The notes: generated by a model not told the origin, from the sequence alone. Positions 43,092-52,132 are shown, numbered from the stretch's first letter. The stretch: 64,000 nucleotides of DNA from Gemmatimonadaceae bacterium (GCA_020852815.1 JADZAN010000033.1:62001-126000), one strand, 5' to 3'. Made by a program: numbers and translations.

Positions 43092-44675
43092 TTACGGTTC
43101 GATGATCCAGAGCGGCTTGGTGTGGAAGTCCAGCGCGAGCCCGCCAATCGTCTCGAGCGCCGCGCGGTTCCACACATACTCGGAGTTGTAACGCGCACGG
43201 ATGCGCTGCACGATCTTCCCGCCATTGTCGGGATAGAGGTTGGTCGGCGGCGTGAAGCCCGGGAAGACCTGGATCCCGCTCGCCGGGTCGATGTCCGTGT
43301 AGTGGTAACGGCGCAGGTCCATCCAGATCTCGTTATGCCCCCACCCCCACTGCGCGATGTATTTCTGCGACATGATGTGCGTCAACGTCAGCGCGCTCGC
43401 CGCCGCCGGGACGATCACGTTCATGTACGCCGTCTTCTCCGCCGAGGTGATCTGCGTCGGCGTCTGCCCGTTGTCGCTGTTGCGCGCATTCACCCAGTCG
43501 AAGTGCGCCGACACCGCGTTGCGATACGCCGTGAGCGCCGTCGCCTTGTCCCCCGACCGATAGGCCGCCTCGGCCTTGATGAATTGCAGCTGGGCGTACG
43601 TCATCACCGCCAGCTTGGCCTTGTCGTCGAAGATGTAGCGCCCCGGCGACTGCAGCCCGCCCGTCCCCACGTAGCCGTGGAAGTTGTTCGGCTGCTGCGC
43701 CGCCGTGAGCGCGCCAAAACCGATCACGTTGACGTCCAGTCCGCGATACTGCCCGTCGGGTGACGGAGCCAGCATGCGCGACATGCGCGGGTCCACCGTG
43801 CCGCCGGTGTACGTCCCGTTCATCAGGTTCACGATGAACTGCGTCTGCCGGTAGCCCGTGGTGTTCGTCTGGATGTTGCCGCGCGTGCGTCCCCAGAAGT
43901 TGATGTCGTCGTTCTGCGTCCCGGGGTACGTCAGCAGCGGCTCGTCCGCGTTGCTCGCCAGCGACTTGTCGACGTTGGAGATCACCTCGGCCGGCTTGTA
44001 GCTGGACTTGTTGGAAAAGTGGTTGAGCGCCAGCGCCTTCATCCCGTACGCGAGTTTGGTCCACTTGGCACGGTCGCCATTGTAGATCTTGTCGGTGCGC
44101 GCGAGAAACGCCTGGTCCACCGCCCCATCGCTCTTCCCCAACAGCTCGATCGCCTTGTCGAGCAGGCGCAGGATCTCCGAGTAGGCATACTCCTGCGTGT
44201 CGTAGTTGAAGGTGAACTTCGACTGGTCGATCGCTTCCTTGATGATGATCTCGCCGTGGAGGTCGGTGAGTACCTGCCACCCCCACGCCTTGAGCACGTA
44301 GCCCACGCCCAGCAGGTCCCACCGCTGCTCGGCCTCGGCCTTGTTCATCATGTCCACCAGGTTCTGCCCAAACGTCCAGTACACGTCGCGCCATTGCTGC
44401 GCGCCGTTGTCGCTGGCGGGGTCGTACCCCATGCGGTCCCACGTGCTCAGCGAGGTGACGCCCGAGGCCAGCGTCCACTCCTGCGCGTAGCGTCCCACGA
44501 AGCGCCCGTCGTACTGCGGCGACGTCGTCATCCAGTGCAGCATCGGCGCCAGGTACAGGTTGGCCGACACCGTCTGCGGGGCATTGGGGTTGTCGTTGAC
44601 GTCCAGGAAATCCTTGCAGCTCGCCGACGCGAGCACCAACGCGGCGAGCGTCCCGATGCGAAGTGTTTTCATCAT
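43092..44675 (-). CDS. SusD/RagB-family lipoprotein (pair 3)
   Basis: A 527-residue SusD-like lipoprotein. The ATG at 44675 shares its A with the SusC stop (TAATG), giving coupled translation; a second ATG follows directly. Lipobox SASC; mature start CKDFLDVNDNPNAPQ. The body follows the SusD-like_2 pattern: YVLKAWGWQVLTDLHGEI, AKWTKLAYGMKALALNHFSN, AQLQFIKAEAAYRSGD. The end is HNEIWMDLRRYHYTDID and a basic-hydrophobic tail. It works with the receptor encoded just upstream. Confidence 0.93.
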   Translation of the reverse strand: MMKTLRIGTLAALVLASASCKDFLDVNDNPNAPQTVSANLYLAPMLHWMTTSPQYDGRFVGRYAQEWTLASGVTSLSTWDRMGYDPASDNGAQQWRDVYWTFGQNLVDMMNKAEAEQRWDLLGVGYVLKAWGWQVLTDLHGEIIIKEAIDQSKFTFNYDTQEYAYSEILRLLDKAIELLGKSDGAVDQAFLARTDKIYNGDRAKWTKLAYGMKALALNHFSNKSSYKPAEVISNVDKSLASNADEPLLTYPGTQNDDINFWGRTRGNIQTNTTGYRQTQFIVNLMNGTYTGGTVDPRMSRMLAPSPDGQYRGLDVNVIGFGALTAAQQPNNFHGYVGTGGLQSPGRYIFDDKAKLAVMTYAQLQFIKAEAAYRSGDKATALTAYRNAVSAHFDWVNARNSDNGQTPTQITSAEKTAYMNVIVPAAASALTLTHIMSQKYIAQWGWGHNEIWMDLRRYHYTDIDPASGIQVFPGFTPPTNLYPDNGGKIVQRIRARYNSEYVWNRAALETIGGLALDFHTKPLWIIEP

Positions 44676-47600
44676 TAGAACGCCACCTTGAAGCCGAAGG
44701 TGTAGCCACGCGGCATTGGGAAGTTGCCGAAGTCGATACCGGCGGCCCCGGAGCCGCCCACCGCGGCGCTGTTCCCGTTCACGATCGGGTCTAGTCCTGA
44801 ATAGTTGGTGATGAGGAAGAGGTCCGTCCCCGTGAGGAAGACGCTGGCATCGCGCGTGTTGAGCCACCCGCGCGGGAGCTGGTACTTGAGCGTCACGTCA
44901 CGCAGCCGCAGCCAGTTGATGTCCTTCTCGATGAACAGCTCGTCGGAGATCAGCGTGTAGTAGGTCGTCTGCACCGACGGGATGATGACGATGTTGTTCC
45001 TCGTCGGCGTTGCACTGTTCTCCTTCCCGTCACGCAGCACACCGGCAATCACCCGCGGCTGCTCGCGGTCCAACGTCCGCGTGCTGAGCCCGCGGACCGT
45101 GAGTTCCCGCTCGGTGGCGTTGAACACGTCGCCGCCCTTGCGGATGTCGAGCAGGAAGTTGAGCGACCAGTTCCGATGCCGGAACGTGTTGGTGAGGCCG
45201 ATGGTGAAGTCGGGTTGGCGATCGTAGCCCGCATCGATGAACGTCGTCGACCGCAGCGGCAGACCGGTCGTCGGGTCGATCAGGAGATCGCCCTGCTTGT
45301 TGCGCAGGTAGAAGAGCCCAGTCAGCGACCGCGTCGAGAGCCCCGGTGCCGTCCCGTTGCGCACGTTGCCGTAGAGCCACGTGTCCGACACGTACGACTC
45401 CGGCAGCGCGTTGGGGAGCGCCAGCACCTTTCCCCACGAGTGATCGAAGTTGGCCTGCACGTCCCAGGCGAGCGTCCGGTTCTCGATCGGCGTGCCGCGC
45501 AGCGTCACTTCCCATCCTTCGTTGCGCGTGACGGCCCCGTTCAGGTTGAACAGGATGAACCCCGTGGCGTACGAACCGCGGATGTCGTTGACGATCTGGT
45601 CCTTGGTCTGCTTGCGATACCACGTGACGTCGAGGCCCAGCCGGTCCTGGAAGAAGCCCAGCTCCGTCCCGAACTCGTATGAGCGCGCAAACTCCGGCTT
45701 GAGCCCCAGGTTCGGCCCCGTGAAGCCATAGCCATACCCGCCGTACGACGTCGTCTTGTACTCCAGCGACGGGCGATACGCGTACGGCCTCGCGTCCTTC
45801 CCCACCTCGGCGTAGCCGCCCCGCAGGCGCCCCGTCAGGTACTTCTTGAGCGCCGGGAAGGCGTCGGTGAAGACAAACGATCCCGAGATGGAGGGATACA
45901 TGAACGAGTTGCGCTCCGCCGGGATGGTCGACGTCCAGTCGTTGCGCAGCGTTCCGGTGACGTACAGGTAGTCGTTGAGGTTGAGCGTCGCGCTCCCGAA
46001 CAGCGACACCAGGCGCCGCTGCGCGATGGTGGTGCGGTTGGTGCGGATATTGGTGTTGTTGATCGAGACGAAGTTCGGGTCGAGGAAGTCCTGCCCCTTG
46101 AGCGCCGCCGTCGTCGACTTGAAGTCCGACACCTGGTTCCCCACCAGCCCGTTGATCGAGAGCCCCTTCCACAGGTGGTGCGGCTCGAAGTTCACCAGGG
46201 TCTGCGCCGTGAGGTTGCGCACCACGTCGTTGGCATCGTCCAGCACGCCGTTGTAATTGGCGCCGTACACACTCTCGGGGTGGCGCAGGATCTCGTTCTC
46301 GTTGGTGTAGCCGTCCATGCCGATGTTCGACTTCACGTTCACCCAGCTCCACGGCGTGACGATGAAGCCAAGGTTCGTGACCAGGCGGGTGTTCTTCGCG
46401 TTGATCCGGTTCTTCTCGACGTTGAAGTACGGATTGTCGACTTCCGCCGAGGCGGACGCCGTCGTCAGGCGGCGACGGTTCCCCGAGGGCGTGAGCCAGT
46501 CCTTCGCGTTGTCGGTCTGCGGCCACAGCAACAGGCCGATGAGCGGGCCGTTGTCACCCTTGTACGCCTGGTTGTTGTCGGCCAGCGCGAACTGCATCGA
46601 CAGGTCGGCGCGCAGCCAGCGGTTCACCTGCGCCTGCGAGGCGGCGGTCAGGTTGAGGCGCGAGTAGTCGGAGTTGGGCACCACCCCTTCCTGCTTGTCC
46701 CCCGACATCGCCAGTCGGTAGTTGATGCGGTTATCCTGCGCCGCGCCGTTGAACGAGAGGTTGTGGCGTTGCGTGATGGCGGTGCGGAAGAAGCCGTCGA
46801 TGTTGTTGTAGAACGTCGTGCCCGGCGCGTACGGTGCGCCGAAGTACGAGAAACCGCCGTTGCTCGTGAGCCCATACACGCGTTGCAGCTCCGGCGTGTT
46901 GCGCGTCCCCTCGAACTTGAACGACGAGGAGTACTCGAGGCCGCCGCCGGTGCGCCCGCGCTTCGTCGTGATGACGATCGCGCCGTTGGCCGCGTCGATC
47001 CCGTACAGCGCGCTCGCTTCCGGCCCCTTGAGTACCGTCAGCGACTCGATGTCGTCCGGGTTGAGGTCGGCCGCGCGGTTGGTGAAGTCGACGCCGCGAT
47101 TGGCGAACGCCGTCAGCGACCCCGGCGCATCCGAGGCCAGCACGCCGGTGTTCATCGTCTTGTTGTCCAGCGGCAAGCCGTCGACGATCATCAGCGGCTG
47201 GTTGCTCGACGAGATCGACGAGACGCCGCGGATGGTGATCGACGACGAGGCGCCCGGCACCCCCGACGACGAGGTGACCTCGACGCCGGCCACGCGCCCC
47301 TGAAGCGCGTTCACGAAGTTCTGGCGCTGCGACTCGGAGATCGCCGTCCCGTCGACGGCTTGCTGCGAGGTGCCGAGGGTGCGCACCTGCGCCGTCTGGC
47401 CAAGCGCGGTCACGACCATGGCGTCGAGCTGCGTCGCCACACGGCGCAGTTGCACGTTGATCGTGTTGTCGTCCGAGACGGTGCGCTCTTCGGGGGCGTT
47501 GCCAATCAGGCGAAAGACGAGGACCTGCCCTGCCGAGACGCGGATCGAATACGTCCCGTCGACGCGGGTCATCGTCCCCTGGGTCGTCCCCTTGATGACA

Positions 47601-47779
47601 ACGGAGACCGAACCCATGGGTTCGCCTTGTTCACTGGTCACCCGGCCGGTGACCGTCCTGGGCTGCGTGGCGGTGGCTTGGGCGAACGCGCGAGCCGGTA
47701 CCGTCACCGCCCCGACCCCGAGCGGCACCAGCCATAACGCCGGCGCGGCCACGAGGGTCAGGAGTGCTCGTGTTCTCAT
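44675..47779 (-). CDS. SusC/RagA-family TonB-dependent receptor (pair 3)
   Basis: A 1034-residue outer-membrane transporter. The start at 47779 gives MRTRALLTLVAAPALW and a signal peptide ending FAQA; an earlier ATG at 47863 would give an unlikely leader. Carboxypeptidase-regulatory domain (VTGRVTSEQGEPMGSVSVVIKG), plug with ITIRGVSSISSSNQPLMIVDG and the motif ALYGIDAANGAIVITTKRG, then the barrel ending YTFGFKVAF. First gene of the operon with SusD and DUF4397 genes. Here the usual LYGTEAS motif is LYGIDAA, as in another SusC subgroup, so it likely has a different ligand from pairs 1 and 2. Confidence 0.94.
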   Translation of the reverse strand: MRTRALLTLVAAPALWLVPLGVGAVTVPARAFAQATATQPRTVTGRVTSEQGEPMGSVSVVIKGTTQGTMTRVDGTYSIRVSAGQVLVFRLIGNAPEERTVSDDNTINVQLRRVATQLDAMVVTALGQTAQVRTLGTSQQAVDGTAISESQRQNFVNALQGRVAGVEVTSSSGVPGASSSITIRGVSSISSSNQPLMIVDGLPLDNKTMNTGVLASDAPGSLTAFANRGVDFTNRAADLNPDDIESLTVLKGPEASALYGIDAANGAIVITTKRGRTGGGLEYSSSFKFEGTRNTPELQRVYGLTSNGGFSYFGAPYAPGTTFYNNIDGFFRTAITQRHNLSFNGAAQDNRINYRLAMSGDKQEGVVPNSDYSRLNLTAASQAQVNRWLRADLSMQFALADNNQAYKGDNGPLIGLLLWPQTDNAKDWLTPSGNRRRLTTASASAEVDNPYFNVEKNRINAKNTRLVTNLGFIVTPWSWVNVKSNIGMDGYTNENEILRHPESVYGANYNGVLDDANDVVRNLTAQTLVNFEPHHLWKGLSINGLVGNQVSDFKSTTAALKGQDFLDPNFVSINNTNIRTNRTTIAQRRLVSLFGSATLNLNDYLYVTGTLRNDWTSTIPAERNSFMYPSISGSFVFTDAFPALKKYLTGRLRGGYAEVGKDARPYAYRPSLEYKTTSYGGYGYGFTGPNLGLKPEFARSYEFGTELGFFQDRLGLDVTWYRKQTKDQIVNDIRGSYATGFILFNLNGAVTRNEGWEVTLRGTPIENRTLAWDVQANFDHSWGKVLALPNALPESYVSDTWLYGNVRNGTAPGLSTRSLTGLFYLRNKQGDLLIDPTTGLPLRSTTFIDAGYDRQPDFTIGLTNTFRHRNWSLNFLLDIRKGGDVFNATERELTVRGLSTRTLDREQPRVIAGVLRDGKENSATPTRNNIVIIPSVQTTYYTLISDELFIEKDINWLRLRDVTLKYQLPRGWLNTRDASVFLTGTDLFLITNYSGLDPIVNGNSAAVGGSGAAGIDFGNFPMPRGYTFGFKVAF

Positions 47780-48165
47780 GGGAAATGCACGAAGGATTTG
47801 GGGATCGACAGGAATTGCGCGGACACGGGGGTGGTGTGCATGCACAAGGGTGTTGGGGGTCATGCCGGCCCCCGCGTGATGACTGGGGGGTTCCATCGCC
47901 CCGAGACGCTCGCGTTAGGCCGGCCCACCGGACCAGATCGTTGGATTCGCGAAATGGTACGGGCTGAGGGCGCTGCAACATTCACGAGGAGAGGGGACAG
48001 CGTCAACGAGAAAAGTGTTGTCGCTGCGCAGGAATTCCCTCTTGACATGTCGCGCATTCACCTGGCCGCGCATCTCGCCCCCCCCAAGACCGGCGTGCGA
48101 CTGTTGCCCTAACGCAACAAGACCGGCAAGACCGGCCGGCCAGGGCGCACCCGGCGCCGCCCGCG
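47780..48165. other. 386-bp intergenic region upstream of SusC pair 3
   Basis: No gene is convincing. It contains the likely SusC promoter, a GTTAGGC at 47914 and a small inverted repeat GTTGC-CCTAAC-GCAAC near 48103. An AGACCGGCAAGACCGGCCGG stretch just past the end of the lytic transglycosylase gene may contribute to termination. Confidence 0.5.
47977..48006 (-). promoter_or_regulatory. Possible sigma70-type promoter for the SusC operon
   Basis: On the minus strand TTGACG (48001-48006), an 18-base spacer and AATGTT (47977-47982) lie about 200 bases before the SusC start. The -10 match is moderate. It is proposed on sequence only and would give a long leader. Confidence 0.35.
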
Positions 48166-48804
48166 CTACTTTCGCTTGAGGCCGCGCACGGTCGCCGAGT
48201 CGGTCATCAGCTGCCCGCGATCGTCCAGTTGCCCGTGGTACTGCGCGATGCGGCGCACGTACCCCAGCGTCTCCTCGTGACGCCAGCGCTTCACGTTGGG
48301 AGCCACCGTCTCGATGTTGTTCCAGCGCCTGGGGTCCAGCTTCGACTCGCGCGCCAGCACCTGCGCGTTCAGCAGTGTGCGGCGCCCAGCGTTGTAGCTC
48401 CCCAGGACGAACGCCCGCGCGTCCGTCAGCACCGAGTCTCCTTCCCAGCGCAGCCAGAGCTCACGATCGTAGGCGATCCCGGCGGCGATGTTCATCTCCG
48501 GGTTGTCGATCGTGTGCAGCTCCGGGTTGCGCGAGCTCACCTGCCTGAACGTCGCCGGCATGAGCTGCATGACCCCGCGCGCCCCCACCCAGCTCTTCGC
48601 CTTCGGGTCCAGGTTGCTCTCCGCCATCCCCTGCGCCTTGAACAGCCGCCAGTCGAAGGCGGGGCCGAAGTAGCGCTTGCTGTACTTCTGGAAGGTGTCG
48701 TCGAAGCGGTCCTCGGCGCGGCGCGGCTGCGCCCCCGCGCTCGCCGCCAGCTGCATGAGCAGCAGCCACCCTCCCCGCAGCGCCAAGCGCCGGGCGCGCC
48801 CCAT
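48166..48804 (-). CDS. Secreted lytic transglycosylase (SLT domain)
   Basis: A 212-residue exported murein lytic transglycosylase of the Slt/MltC/MltF-type fold, cleaving the MurNAc-GlcNAc bond. The signal peptide is short (ALRGGWLLLMQLAASAGAQ). Catalytic Glu62 lies in AQGMAESNLDP. The goose-lysozyme motifs GARGVMQLMPAT, AAGIAYDREL and LGSYNAGRRT follow in order, and YVRRIAQYHG near the C-terminus closes the domain. It starts three bases after the stop of the DUF350 gene, so it is likely the last gene of the MerR/VIT-VWA/DUF350 operon. Confidence 0.93.
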   Translation of the reverse strand: MGRARRLALRGGWLLLMQLAASAGAQPRRAEDRFDDTFQKYSKRYFGPAFDWRLFKAQGMAESNLDPKAKSWVGARGVMQLMPATFRQVSSRNPELHTIDNPEMNIAAGIAYDRELWLRWEGDSVLTDARAFVLGSYNAGRRTLLNAQVLARESKLDPRRWNNIETVAPNVKRWRHEETLGYVRRIAQYHGQLDDRGQLMTDSATVRGLKRK

Positions 48805-48807
48805 GGC

Positions 48808-49011
48808 CTAGTTGAGCGCTCCCCCGATGACGATTGCCACCGAGACGAAGATCGCCGCGACGAAGAGCCCCACCGCCACGTTCCCCCGCCTCAGCTCCTC
48901 CTGGAAATCGACCTTCGGCGTGAGGATGTCGATCACCCGGTAGGCCACGAACATCATCACCACACCAAGCGCGGCGTACAGGAAGTTGAGCCCGACAATG
49001 GACCACTGCAT
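48808..49011 (-). CDS. DUF350 (UPF0719) small membrane protein
   Basis: A 67-residue inner-membrane protein with two hydrophobic helices (IVGLNFLYAALGVVMMFVAYRVIDIL and NVAVGLFVAAIFVSVAIVIGGAL) joined by TPKVDFQEELRRG. This is the single-repeat form of the DUF350 family. Members have an unknown role and often sit near envelope or stress genes. The ATG at 49011 begins just before the first helix; the longer open frame upstream has no membrane or homology support. Three bases separate it from the lytic transglycosylase gene. Confidence 0.82.
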   Translation of the reverse strand: MQWSIVGLNFLYAALGVVMMFVAYRVIDILTPKVDFQEELRRGNVAVGLFVAAIFVSVAIVIGGALN

Positions 49012-49108
49012 GGCAGGAGGGAGGAGGGGAGCCGGCGGGGAGAACGGCGGGAGCGGCAGGTCGACTACCTGCAACATGCGCCCGCCGTGTGCGCCGGCAA
49101 GGGGTTGC

Positions 49109-51457
49109 TCAGCAATCCACCCCCCACTCCCGAAGGCGCGCCCGGCACACCCTGTCCACCTCACCCTGCACCCTCGCGCTCCCCGCGTCCCCCGCCTGGA
49201 GCAACCGTGCGCGCTGCATGAACGCGTCAACGCTCTGCTGCGCGATGGCGGTGAGCTGCCGCAGCACGACCACGCGCAGGAGCCCCGCCAGCAGCACCGT
49301 GGCGGCATCGCTTTCGGACGCGAAGTCTGCCACCGTCAGCTGCACGAAACGATCGAACGTCCACTCCTCCCCCTCCCCATCCACCACTTCCCGGACCAGG
49401 GCCGCGACGTTGGCCGGCTCCAGCCGCGAGGGATCGGCGTTGAGGAGTGCCTCGAGTCGATCCGATAGATCCTGTAGTTTCTGCGTTCGCACATCGCCCG
49501 GTTCACCCCGGTCCAGGCTCTTCCTCATCGGGGAGGGAACATCGGGAACGATCGGCGCCTGCGCCATTGCGGCCGACGGCATCATCACGTACTCCCGTCG
49601 GGACGACAAACGCTGACGCACGCTCCCCATCCCACCCCACCCCGCGGCCATCGTCTGCGGGACCTTCCGCAGCGCTGGCATCTCACGCGCCTGCTCTGCT
49701 GCCATACGCTCGGCGATCACCAGCCAGTTCGTGTACGCCGACGCCAGCTGGTAACGCAGGGCCAGCGCCCGCGCCTGGGCCGGCGCGAGGAATGGTAGGC
49801 GCTGCACCGCCGCGATGCGGGCAACCGTGGAGTACGTCGCCCGGGATGCCACGGCAGCCGCATGAGGCACCGCGCCGTCAGCCGCACCGCTGTCCACCCG
49901 CTCCACCGACGCACCATCGCCAGCCGCCAGCCGCAATACCTGGCGAAACGTCTCGCCGTTCTCCGACGATACCTCGAGCACCACCTCCACCTCCGGCACG
50001 CGCCGGACAAGACGCGCGCACGATACCAGCGTGTCTCCCTCGAACACCGCCCCGAACGACGCCGGCGCCACGTCCGTTGCCCCCTCCGGCCAGATCACCC
50101 GCACCGACGTGGCGCGCGGCGCACGCATCCGCTCGAAATGCCGCACGATGCGCTCTTGCATCCCCTCGTTTGGCGACACCAGTTCCGACGCGCCACCGGT
50201 CGCCTGGGCGAGCTGGCGCACGAAGGCCTCCGTCACCGCGCTCCCCACCCCAACCGTGAAGTGCCGGTGCCCCGACTGGCGGGCGCGCTCCACCACCATC
50301 TCCCATCCCCCCACCTGCCCGTCGGTGATGAGGAAGACCTCGCCGCGCTCCGTCGTCTGGAGGAGTCGGTGCGCCTCGCCCAGCGCCTGGGCGATCTCCG
50401 TCCCACCCATGTCCGCATCGAGCGACGTGCAGAAAGCCACGGCGTGCTCCAGCAGTGCCGGCGTACACGGCGCCAGGCGATCGCGCAGCCGCTTGGTGTG
50501 CGAGCCGAAGGCGACGATCCCCAGCTGGTCGTGCGGTTGCAGCTGCGTGACAATCGAGCGCAGCGCGTGCGAGGCCTGCGCCATCGCGTCACCCGCCATC
50601 GATCCCGAGCAGTCCACGACGAGCACCAACGACAACGGCGGCACCTGCTGCAGCCCGCCAAACTCCGGCTGGAACGAGGCAATCGCCGCCGTCACGTCGC
50701 CGTCGTCACCTGCAAGCACCACGCTCCTGTTCGCGTGCGGCGCGCGCAGCTCGATCACCATGTCGCGGTCCATCGACGCACGCTCGGCGCGCAGCGAAAG
50801 CACCAACGACTCCTCCGTGCGCCCCTGCACCAGCGCGTGCGACGGACAGGTGAACTGCCCGCGCGTGAGCGTCCCCGTCACCGTGAGCGAGAAGGAGAAG
50901 CGGTTCTCCACCACCAGCGACTGCTCCGGCTGCTGGTGTGGCATGAGCGGCGACGCCCCGTAGCGCGGCGCGATGGTGGTGGGGAAGTGCAGCCGCAGCC
51001 GGTTCCCCGACCAGCGCAGCAGGAGCGCATAGCGCACCGTGATGCGCGCCACCTCGCCAGGAAGGAGGTTTCCGACATTCATCGTGTAGAGCCCGGGCTC
51101 CGCCTGCTCCAGCATCACCGCCCCATCACCACCGGCCACCGCTGCCTCGTATTCACGCTCCGCCGTCGCCTTCTCCACCACCACGCCCGACAGCTCGCGC
51201 GCGCCTAACGTGACGTGCACGTCGAGCAGCACCGCATCCAGCGGGAGCGGGAAGGTGTACACCGCCTCGATGGCGCGCGACTCGGCGTTGCGATAGACCT
51301 GCGTCGTGCGCACCTCACATAGCTGGTCGTGCAGCGTTGCCTGCAGCTCCACGTCCTCGAGCGCCACGCGCTCGCCCTGCGACCCGCTGAAGACGCCGGC
51401 GCGCACGCGCTCCAGCATCGGTACTCCCACTACGCCCGCTCCACCCATCGTCGTCAT
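49109..51457 (-). CDS. VIT domain plus von Willebrand factor A domain protein
   Basis: A 782-residue protein with inter-alpha-trypsin-inhibitor architecture. The VIT domain spans about 15-145 (VELQATLHDQLCEVRTTQVYRN, AVYTFPLPLDAVLLDV, NVGNLLPGEVARITVRY). The VWA domain spans about 275-440 with a full MIDAS: Asp282 in VVDCSGSMAG, the Thr in MGGTEIAQAL and the Asp in LITDGQVGG. A beta region and a helical C-terminus follow. There is no signal peptide, so it may be cytoplasmic and mediate metal-dependent protein contacts. It starts three bases after the MerR gene's stop and is surely co-regulated with it. Confidence 0.92.
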   Translation of the reverse strand: MTTMGGAGVVGVPMLERVRAGVFSGSQGERVALEDVELQATLHDQLCEVRTTQVYRNAESRAIEAVYTFPLPLDAVLLDVHVTLGARELSGVVVEKATAEREYEAAVAGGDGAVMLEQAEPGLYTMNVGNLLPGEVARITVRYALLLRWSGNRLRLHFPTTIAPRYGASPLMPHQQPEQSLVVENRFSFSLTVTGTLTRGQFTCPSHALVQGRTEESLVLSLRAERASMDRDMVIELRAPHANRSVVLAGDDGDVTAAIASFQPEFGGLQQVPPLSLVLVVDCSGSMAGDAMAQASHALRSIVTQLQPHDQLGIVAFGSHTKRLRDRLAPCTPALLEHAVAFCTSLDADMGGTEIAQALGEAHRLLQTTERGEVFLITDGQVGGWEMVVERARQSGHRHFTVGVGSAVTEAFVRQLAQATGGASELVSPNEGMQERIVRHFERMRAPRATSVRVIWPEGATDVAPASFGAVFEGDTLVSCARLVRRVPEVEVVLEVSSENGETFRQVLRLAAGDGASVERVDSGAADGAVPHAAAVASRATYSTVARIAAVQRLPFLAPAQARALALRYQLASAYTNWLVIAERMAAEQAREMPALRKVPQTMAAGWGGMGSVRQRLSSRREYVMMPSAAMAQAPIVPDVPSPMRKSLDRGEPGDVRTQKLQDLSDRLEALLNADPSRLEPANVAALVREVVDGEGEEWTFDRFVQLTVADFASESDAATVLLAGLLRVVVLRQLTAIAQQSVDAFMQRARLLQAGDAGSARVQGEVDRVCRARLREWGVDC

Positions 51458-51460
51458 CGG

Positions 51461-52006
51461 TCAGTCCTCCATCGAGTGATTCGTTCCTGGCATCGCCGCC
51501 GTCGCTGCCGCCGTTGACGTCGCGTTCGCGTCGTTCGTGCGCTGCACGGCGGCGTAGGCGCTGGCGACCGCGCGGAAGAAGACGCGCACCTGCTCCGGCG
51601 AGAGCCCCGCCTTCCCGGCTTCGAGCACCACCTCCACCCCATCCGCCACCACCAGGTGCGACCAGAGCTCCACCGTCCCCGGGCGCCGTGGCGTGGGGGG
51701 AAGCGGGCGGTCGTCGAGTGCCGCGGTGCGTCGGTCGCCGCCCAGTTGGCCCTGGCGCAGGAGATCGCCAATGCGCTCCAGCGAGAGACCGGCGAGCTGC
51801 CACTTCCTGATATGGAGGAGTTGCTCCAGGTGGCGGGGGGTGTAGTAGGCCCCCTTTCCCGCGCCCAGCGGGCGGTCGACCAAGCCGAGCTGGATGTAGT
51901 AGCGCACCGTCCGCGCAGGGATTTCGGCACGCTCGGCGAGGTCGTCGAGGGAGTAGCTCTGGGCGTCGCGCCCAGCGTCGCGGTGCACGGATTCGGCGTC
52001 GTTCAT
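51461..52006 (-). CDS. MerR-family transcriptional regulator
   Basis: A 181-residue regulator. The winged helix-turn-helix is at about 17-85: YSLDDLAERAEIPARTVRYYIQLGLVDRPLG, then YTPRHLEQLLHIRKWQLAGLSLERI. The C-terminal half lacks the Cys pairs of metal sensors and may sense through protein contact or the downstream VIT-VWA protein. It is the first gene of the operon with VIT-VWA. A cluster of four GACAGT/ACTGTC half-sites immediately upstream of its start (52007-52046) is the probable autoregulatory operator. Confidence 0.9.
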   Translation of the reverse strand: MNDAESVHRDAGRDAQSYSLDDLAERAEIPARTVRYYIQLGLVDRPLGAGKGAYYTPRHLEQLLHIRKWQLAGLSLERIGDLLRQGQLGGDRRTAALDDRPLPPTPRRPGTVELWSHLVVADGVEVVLEAGKAGLSPEQVRVFFRAVASAYAAVQRTNDANATSTAAATAAMPGTNHSMED

Positions 52007-52046
52007 GACAGTGATATACGACAGTCAAACTGTCGTGTCAACTGTC
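52007..52046. promoter_or_regulatory. Four-half-site operator, probably bound by the adjacent MerR regulator
   Basis: GACAGT at 52007 and 52020 faces ACTGTC at 52029 and 52041. The inner pair forms ACGACAGT-CAA-ACTGTCGT (52018-52036), a perfect 8-bp dyad with a three-base centre. The array lies directly before the MerR ATG. Its symmetric doubling suggests two dimers or a nested operator. Confidence 0.8.
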
Positions 52047-52059
52047 GTGATAGGGCGGA

Positions 52060-52132
52060 GAATGGACGAAGATCGTTGTCTTAGTCCACTTTACGAAATA
52101 AAATGGACTAAGAGCAGACTGTTGGTCCATTT
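52060..52132. promoter_or_regulatory. TGGAC/GTCCA repeat operator upstream of the Fic gene
   Basis: CTTAGTCCA at 52080-52088 and TGGACTAAG at 52104-52112 form a perfect 9-bp inverted repeat with a 15-base AT-rich spacer. Further half-sites AATGGAC (about 52061) and GGTCCATTTT (about 52123) flank it. It sits 17-90 bases upstream of the Fic start and is AT-rich, as expected of a promoter. The Fic protein's own C-terminal helix-turn-helix is the obvious candidate ligand. Confidence 0.72.

Noticed and set aside
46175-47737. 520-codon plus-strand frame opposite SusC pair 3
   Set aside because: Arg/Val/His-rich shadow with no motif; the minus-strand SusC is unambiguous.
48042-48075. Plus-strand TTGACA near 48046 as a promoter
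   Set aside because: No plus-strand gene follows; the facing genes are all on the minus strand.
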